64,000 bases of DNA. It comes from Endothia cerciana. Its lineage: Eukaryota > Ascomycota > Sordariomycetes > Diaporthales > Cryphonectriaceae. How positions within the stretch are numbered: position 1 is the first letter of the stretch; each line of letters begins with the position of its first letter. This document shows positions 57,423 to 64,000 of the stretch, in pieces. The notes under the pieces are model-generated. The model ran no database searches and was not told where the DNA came from. It saw nothing but the letters and a program-made list of their open reading frames with translations. The position numbers and the translations under genes were made by a program. Where the stretch lies: assembly GCA_026119935.1 (NCBI GenBank), contig JALRMH010000001.1:2542001-2606000 (forward strand). The letters are read 5' to 3'.

Positions 57423-59449
57423 CCCGTCTGCAGAATCTCTGGCTGGTCCACCTGGAGTGCAATCTTGGGAAGGGACTAGAGGCTGGACTAGACTTAGACT
57501 TGCTGGCATGGCAAAGGAGACCGTCGCTCCGTTCACGAGCTGTCAGTCGCCACTTGGCGCATCAATGGCATACAACATTTCGACCCTTATACGTGGGCAG
57601 CAGGCACCAGCTCGCCACCAGGCTCGTGTCAGTCACCATACCAGACCCCATTGTGGCGTTGCCTCTCGAGGGGCCTCCACGCCACCTTCCGTTCATCCGA
57701 GCTTTCTTATAAACATCTTTATGCGGTTTGCTCCTGCTCAGGGGCCACTCCAGCTGAACATGGATCGTGGCTGGACATCGGAGCTGACAGGGGTTTAGGT
57801 TGACAGCTTCGGGGGCCGGGTGGATCTCGCATGTGGGCCTGACTGGTATCCAAGCGAGCGTTGCGCGCATAGACGATGTCGTTTCAACATCGGATAGAGG
57901 GTCGTTTCTGCCATAATAGCTCCGCCGCCACCAGCGACGATGATAGCACTCGAAGCACTGACTTGTGTCTAGGCGCAGGTTGTACGCGGACGGGGGCGTA
58001 GGCAGAGTGACCCCAGGGAACTTGACTCAGGATAGGGGTGCACATGTGAGCTCAGCTGGTCAACGGTACGCAACAACACGCTGGTCGCCTCGGGCGACAC
58101 CAGGGCCCCGAGCACCAGCGAGGCCGCCGGGTGCCCCGCCGCCCTCGGCTGCGTGCGTCCCTAGCAAGCCGGTCAAATCAGCGAACCGTCGGCTCTCCCC
58201 CTGGCAAGGTCAAGAGTATGGCCATGGGGCCAACTTGATTTGTACAAGGCACTATCACGGTAGGGAACTTAATACGGCCGTCGTAGTGGGAATGTCAAGG
58301 TGCCGTCTTCCGTCCAAGTGCCAGCAGGTAGTTAGTCAGTCGAACGACTGGTCGAGAATCGGGCCACCTGAGACGCAGCCGCGGCTAACGACGAACAGTC
58401 AGGATCACAGCCGCCTGGCGGTGGCCATGGGGAGCTCCGTGGGGCTGGAGAGCGGCGACCGCCTGCATCCTGACAAGTACTACGGTATGTATCCTGCCGG
58501 GGTCATCAACCTTGGAAGCAAGGGAGGAGAATCTTACTGCTTCGGGCCAGGTGAAACACTGCTGCTGACCACAAGGAAGAAAAATACATGGTATGGCGTA
58601 CCTGGGAAGGCCGCTCGAGGTATAATGTGTTGAAATTGTGTAAATCGATTATTTTGACAGTGCAAATAACGATTTCTTCCAAGCATGGACTTAAAGTACT
58701 ACCATAGTACAAAAAAAAAAAAGAGGTGTGCACAAGTGTCCTTGAACACAAAAGAGGGATGGCGGAGGGGGTGAACGCTTCGCCATGTATCCCAACCCCT
58801 CCGATTTAAACAGACAGGAAGAGGTGCTTTGCAGTTATTACTACCCGAAATTCCCTCTTCGAATGGTCCATCAATTACCATCCGCAGGTTCAGGTGCCAG
58901 AATGAATTTATCCCATGTCCACCCATACTACGCCCGCGATGAGATTAGCACTTCATTCACATCTAGAAAGTTGGAAAGAAAAATAAAACAAAATAAAAAT
59001 GAAAAGATCCTGGCGAGGTACTAACCTGTCCAAAGCCATGAGTCCTTGACCGAAGCCAATTGGATGCTATCTTGCGGCTGAGCCATCGAGACCCATGAGT
59101 CCTGTGCTTTGATATCGATGTACCAATACCCTGTAACTGCGTCAGCTTAGTCCTGTATAGGCGGCGTCTCCTCTCCCCGTGTCTTGATGCTGGGCCTTGA
59201 AAGCCTTATTCCCACTATCGAACTCTGGAAAATTAACTTTTCTACTTGCCTGGGATTCTCTCAGTTGTGGACCTGGGTCAAGCACTATGCTAGCGTTGGT
59301 CTTGCCTACGTGCTCATGGACCTCAAAGCCAATAGCTGTGCACACTTCGAATCTACTACGTGTTAGAGCCTTGATTTGGAGCCTGAGGTGTAATGTTCTC
59401 GCGATTCCTGAAAAGGGGCAGGACGGGGACTCCGCTCGATGGATCAAGG
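57423..59449. other. Intergenic stretch
   Basis: About 2 kb with no convincing gene. A 222-codon frame at 57965-58633 is open but has no motif and poor coding character. An A run sits at about 58711-58721. Contains the 3' ends of two convergent genes. Confidence 0.5.
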
Positions 59450-62021
59450 TTATACGCACATGGTGGTAAAGAGAACACTCTCAGAACTATGCCCCCTAGG
59501 CGGTAACATGAGCTGCTCCAGGAACTCGTAGTGATCCCTACGCAGCGGAATATGTGGGTAAACTTGCGTGTTGTCAGGGGCTGCGGCAGGAGCAGGCGCG
59601 CTGAGAACCGGTGCATCTCTCTCTGGGACCGCCACAGCCGCCAGCCGTCGATCGAATTGAGGTCGTCGTGGACCTCCCTCACCGGGAAGCGCGGCTCGAA
59701 TAGGTGAGACTGGTTCCACGGTCGGGGCTGTTTTTTGCCTCTTGGCTGGAGACGATGGCGTTCTCGGGCTCGCATCTGTTCTTTGCCTTTTGCTCCCAGG
59801 CAGTGGTGTGCTCGGCCTGGAGGCGTAAGGAGCTGTAGACGTCGGCGTAGCACCAGCCAAAATCTCGAGGACAATTGGGGAGAGCGCCTTCTCCCTCGTG
59901 AGGGCCGCCTCCGCTGCCTGCCAAAAGCTGGCCAGGTTCGACTCCGAGGCAATTCGCCTCGAAGTCCTCTCTTCTTTCACCCTCTCGGACAAGGTGCCCT
60001 CAAGCGTTGGGTAGTCGAATCTCACGCTAGGCTGCGGCTTCATATGGTCTTCGACCAAGCCGCGCAGGGGTGATGACTTGGTTGTTTTGAGGTTTCCGAG
60101 GGTTCTCGACCACTGTAGATGGATGTCAGGGTTTTCGAGGTCTTCTACGCAATACCAGCGGGGCTGGCTCTCCCAGACCTTGTTCACGGCCTTTCGGATG
60201 CCGCTTAAGTCGTAGAAGTCGTCTATCTTTCCGGTAGCATACTCTCCCCACGAATTCTTTTTGAAGCGGCTGACGATCAGACGAAGTTCCTCCGCCATGG
60301 CCGTGGTCCCAAAAGTGTGACGGATGTAGGGAAGCCTGAACGCCCTCAGCCACGCGCCAAGAGCTCCAATCCTTTCAGCTTCCCGCTTGGGTATCTTCGG
60401 TGCGCCTGCTAGTCTGGCTGAGATGACCAGTTCAGCCTCCCCCTTGGTATTGGGGTAGTAGGAACCTCTGAAGTATTCCCGCACACCGGGCGAGCATGCT
60501 AGGGTATCGGTAAGATCGTCACGGTACTCTTCGCTCGGGTTGGTAAGCGACAGCAGAGCCAACATATGAGAGTTCCAGTCGTCCGAGTCTGGAGGCAGGC
60601 CCTGCAGCTCTATTGCATGTTCAAATATGTCCTGCCAGGTCTGGATTGCTCTAAAGAGAGCCTTCAAGGCGCCCCGAAGGTAGTTGGTCCACATTTTGAG
60701 ATTCGCATCGGCATCCGGGTTGTCCAGGGAGTATGGATGGGTACCCTGGTCGTCACTGGTCTTCACCTGTTGACGGGAATGAGATCGCACATCCTGTAGG
60801 AACTGAAGAAACTTTCCAGGGTCTTGCTTGAGGCTCAAAAGCTGTGTTTCGTGCCACGCCAGTCGGCTCTCGCTTAGAACACAGATGTAGTCCAAATTTA
60901 ATTCTCCTGGTACGGTGTACGATAGCAAGGTCCGTGAGACCGCGAGATAACTTGCGACTGCCCGCTCAGAAGTCTCATGCTCCTCATTCGTGGACCATGA
61001 GGGCTGCCAGTCTAACGGCTCACTGTCGGTCACGCGGGGGGCAATAGTTCTGTTGCTCCCCTCACCGGTGAGGCTCTCAACGACGTCGTTGAGAAGGCTG
61101 TATATTCTATGTTGGACCTCCAAGGTGACCTTGCCTGCATCTTTCAGGACCATATCCGAATTGTTGAAGATATTCAGCTCGTTTTGGTCCTTGGGTGTGT
61201 GAACCGCGCCGTAATTGTCGTCCTCCGCTGTCGCGTCCTGATCATTCCCATCTAGCACGGCACCTGACAGGTCTACCATGACGAGGTCGTCGCGATACTC
61301 GAGTACTTGTTCTGTGCTCCAAGACGCAACTTCCGAGTTCCGCGCGAGCCACAGATTCCCGCCGAAGAGATCCGATCTGATGAACTTCCGTGGATGGTGT
61401 TTCGCCCTGCGATCCATGAGCGTCAGGAGCACTTCGGGCCGGTTGGCAAGATCTGCTTGATTGAACACGGCATATCTCATCGACTCTGCATCACCGCCTG
61501 TGATGGGAATGGGATGTTGACCGTGCTTACTGTCCACCCTCCAGGTGGCTACACTTCTAGTGACGAGAAAGCAGAGTCAGCAAGCAATACATGTGTCTCG
61601 GTGCCTGACGAGCCAGGGCCATGAATCCTCTTCCACCGAAAAGCATGACTGTGTACAAGACCTTGGGGGGTTATCGTCATGAAACAGCCCTGAAAATCAT
61701 GACTCACTGCAGGTCCGGGCGATGTGCTGGAGGCATTGGCTTTCCCCCACTAAGCGCCTTCCAAAGCTTGTCCAGCAGGTTCTTCCTCCTGTTCATATCC
61801 AGTCTATACCATCTGTTCTCAAACAAAATACCCCTGCTCCGATAGACCGCACTGAACGTCCGCCATTTCTTCATTACTGCATCCGCCACTTGTAGCCTTG
61901 GCTCAGGGTTGGCTGGTACAGCCTCCGCAGGCCCCGCAGCCTCCGGAGCCTCCGGTCCTGTGGCCACGATCTCGTCGGCCATGGGTGTGGCGCCCTTAGA
62001 CTGTGGTGGTGTGGATGCCAT
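59450..62021 (-). CDS. Fungal-specific hypothetical protein
   Basis: Exon 1 61708-62021, intron 61557-61707 (GTGAGT...CACTAG, phase 2), exon 2 59450-61556; 806 residues. Conserved-looking parts are MKKWRTFSAVYRSRGILFEN and RPDLQ at the end of exon 1, then HHPRKFIRSDLFGGNLWLAR in exon 2, a long middle with many Trp and Leu, and FRLPYIRHTFGTTAMAEELR. The last 200 residues are Pro/Ser/Ala-rich with a KRQRTDASPR-type basic patch that may be a nuclear localisation signal. The general build reminds me of fungal proteins loosely called 'ipa' proteins, whose function is unknown. The splice is supported by matching phase and continuous sequence character. Confidence 0.75.
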
Positions 62022-64000
62022 CCTGGCAACAATGAGTTGAGTACCTCCTGCTGGTAAGATCTAGATATGCTGGTATGGATGATTTGTGATTCCAGACTGC
62101 AGGGAAACATGGAAACCGGCGCAACGTCCCGGTCGGACCAATACGTATTGCATTAGGGTTCTATTTATCATGGCATCCAGCTTAGGCGCCATGCCTTCTA
62201 TGTTCAGTCCCCTGACTTGAAACCACTCCTTGTGAGCGGTACTTTCAGAGAGGGGGTCAAAGAAACAATTCGTTGTCAAAGGCCAAAATGATTCCGTTCT
62301 CGGCGGATATGCTGCACAAAGAAGACTATACTCCGATGACAGTTACCACAAGTACGTCGACTTGTTTGCGTGGCGGTCGGGGGTGCCGCTCAAGCTTTGT
62401 GAATACCCGAGTCGAGGCGGCCCGGTTTGTTGCGGTGGCCTTCTATTCTCACCTCCTAGCTCGTGACAGGTACTGCCTTATAAATAATCGCGATCAGGGC
62501 ATGCGAGAGGTGAAAGATGATCGTGTTAGTCAACAATCAACAATATAATCCGAGAAGACTCTCGGGAACCTGGGCCTTCTCGTTGTACATATTTCCCGAA
62601 GACACTTGACAACTTTGGCTCTGAACCAAGAGCGTCTGGTCAGGGTGTGAGATTCGTGCTCATCAGTGACGCGACGCCGTGCTCAAAACCACCCGCTCTA
62701 ACCTATCTGGGCACTTGGAGGGAATGATTTTCTTACTTGGCTTAGAATCACTGGCGGGTCGCATTCTGCCCAGCTCCCAGAAGCGACCCTGACCAGATCG
62801 GCCCGGGCTCGCTTACACAGATCTCACCGGAGTCTATAGCAAATCTCTGTACAGACAATCACCTTCTTCGTCTCTTTACTATGTAGTACAAAGCAGTATC
62901 CTGTCCTCCTGCGCCCTATCTCCTCATCGACTCGACTCGGCACCGTCTTGTTGGGTATGTATTCCGCAGACCTCGGGATCCGTTCAGTATGCGCCGGTGT
63001 GACGAGATCTCGTCCCTGACGATCGCGACCGGGGTTAATTAGAAAATCCAGGGAACGAAAATGTGATGGACATGACAACGGGATGGAAAGCCCGGGAATA
63101 GGATGAGGAGCAACAAGCACCTGGCCAGAGTTTTGAAACATGACCCCAGCTCCACCCACACCTGGCGCGCCCGTGCCCGTGCATAAGTATATACTAGCCC
63201 TGCAACGCCACAACCACTTGGGCTTCTTCTGGACAGCGCGGGAAGAGGACTCTGGATCCACCTCAGGGGGCGGGCTGGCCTGCCAGCCTGCCTACGAGGG
63301 AGGCAAATGCAGATTGACATGTCTCGTCATACGCGTGCGTGGTCCTACTCACCGAGGCCCAAGATCTCGGACCGTTTCTTGGCAAGGGATCGATCCATCG
63401 ATTGATATGGATGTGGATGTGGATGTAGTTGTGGATGTGCTGATGCTGGCAGCTGAAGGGGCCACGGAAGGCCATTTTTGGGATCTTCCTATGGTACGTG
63501 GTACCCGTCTTTTACTCACCGACCCCATCAGGCCCTCTCCCCCCCCCCCCCGCCCAAGGTCGTCATCACTTGCCCTATTTCTTGCTGTCTCTGTTCGCTG
63601 TCCATAGCAATTTGCGCAGGTGTTGTCGATCCCCACCGGACTCTGCAGCCATGCGCGCCATGGTACCACAGACACAGACGTCCTCATGGTACAGTACTTG
63701 TGATCGTGGCTTCTTCTGTGGGCAGGTTCTGTTTCACAATCACCGCTTGTTCGGCACCTTAATGCCACGACCATGCCGGAGTGACGGCGTGGATGGTGGG
63801 CTGCCGCGTGCCTTGCGACGGCTGGGCGCCTATCGACCGCGTTGACGCGGACCTTTTCGTCACGGCCGGCTCGCTACCACTACGTGCCACACATAGTACG
63901 CATGTGCTACTATGCTATGTATGTGTGCGCACACATGTGGAGGGTACGGGGCCGGCTGGCTGCCTCCTCTGGTGGGACGGACAGGACGGCAGCGCAGGAT
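62022..64000. other. Terminal region without a supported gene
   Basis: No gene model. Short frames on both strands lack motifs; GATGTG repeats occur at about 63409-63440, and a C homopolymer near 63540. The last 150 bp contain ATGTGCTACTATGC-type simple sequence. A gene beginning beyond 64000 could have its promoter here. Confidence 0.5.

Noticed and set aside
57965..58633. 222-codon open frame
   Set aside because: No domain, Arg/Pro-rich composition typical of chance frames in GC-rich DNA, and no splice or promoter support.
63140..63607. 155-codon open frame near the window end
   Set aside because: Overlaps simple-sequence repeats (GATGTG, poly-C) and has no recognisable motif.

Overview
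The window is a piece of a filamentous ascomycete genome, most likely a Sordariomycete. Supporting signs are GC-rich genes cut by short (about 54-150 nt) GT-AG introns with CTRAY-like branch sites, a Zn2Cys6 regulator, a highly reducing iterative polyketide synthase (HR-PKS), a HET-domain relic, a DUF6594 membrane protein and a NIS1-type secreted effector. The effector suggests a plant-associated lifestyle. I cannot name the species.

Layout. 1-20 kb is mostly housekeeping: a GAR/GAS2-domain protein, a small two-exon hypothetical gene, a NIS1-like effector, an M18 aspartyl aminopeptidase, a CutC-family protein, a Myb-like protein with a Q/G/Y repeat tail, then a 2.3 kb gene-free stretch with degenerate ~128 bp tandem repeats, then GEP4 (mitochondrial PGP phosphatase) head-to-head with ORC2. 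18-40 kb looks like a secondary-metabolite neighbourhood: Zn2Cys6 factor and MFS transporter (divergent pair), a wrecked HET-domain gene, a P450, and a 13-exon HR-PKS with domain order KS-AT-DH-MT-ER-KR-ACP. Both the P450 and the PKS show places where the homologous reading frame is not kept by conventional splicing, so the cluster may be decaying (or the assembly has small indels). 40-51 kb is AT-richer accessory DNA holding a small secreted protein whose C-terminus is a Kex2-type KR site followed by a Cys-rich 17-residue tail ending in a CaaX-like CVIL, a DUF6594 gene, unresolved coding-like fragments, a perfect 45 bp-arm palindrome and a 28 bp tandem repeat. 51.7-62 kb returns to ordinary genes: CDC16 (with a GC-AG intron), an NmrA/isoflavone-reductase-like oxidoreductase, a gamma-glutamylcyclotransferase-like gene with an 8-nt exon, and a two-exon fungal hypothetical gene.

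How genes may work together: the regulator, transporter, P450 and HR-PKS could form one pathway (regulation, export, oxidation, chain assembly). This is inference from position only. The other genes are independent functions: cell cycle (ORC2, CDC16), cardiolipin synthesis (GEP4), peptide and glutathione turnover, and secretion of effector-like proteins. Exon boundaries were read by eye from splice signals, codon phase and family resemblance; no search was run.
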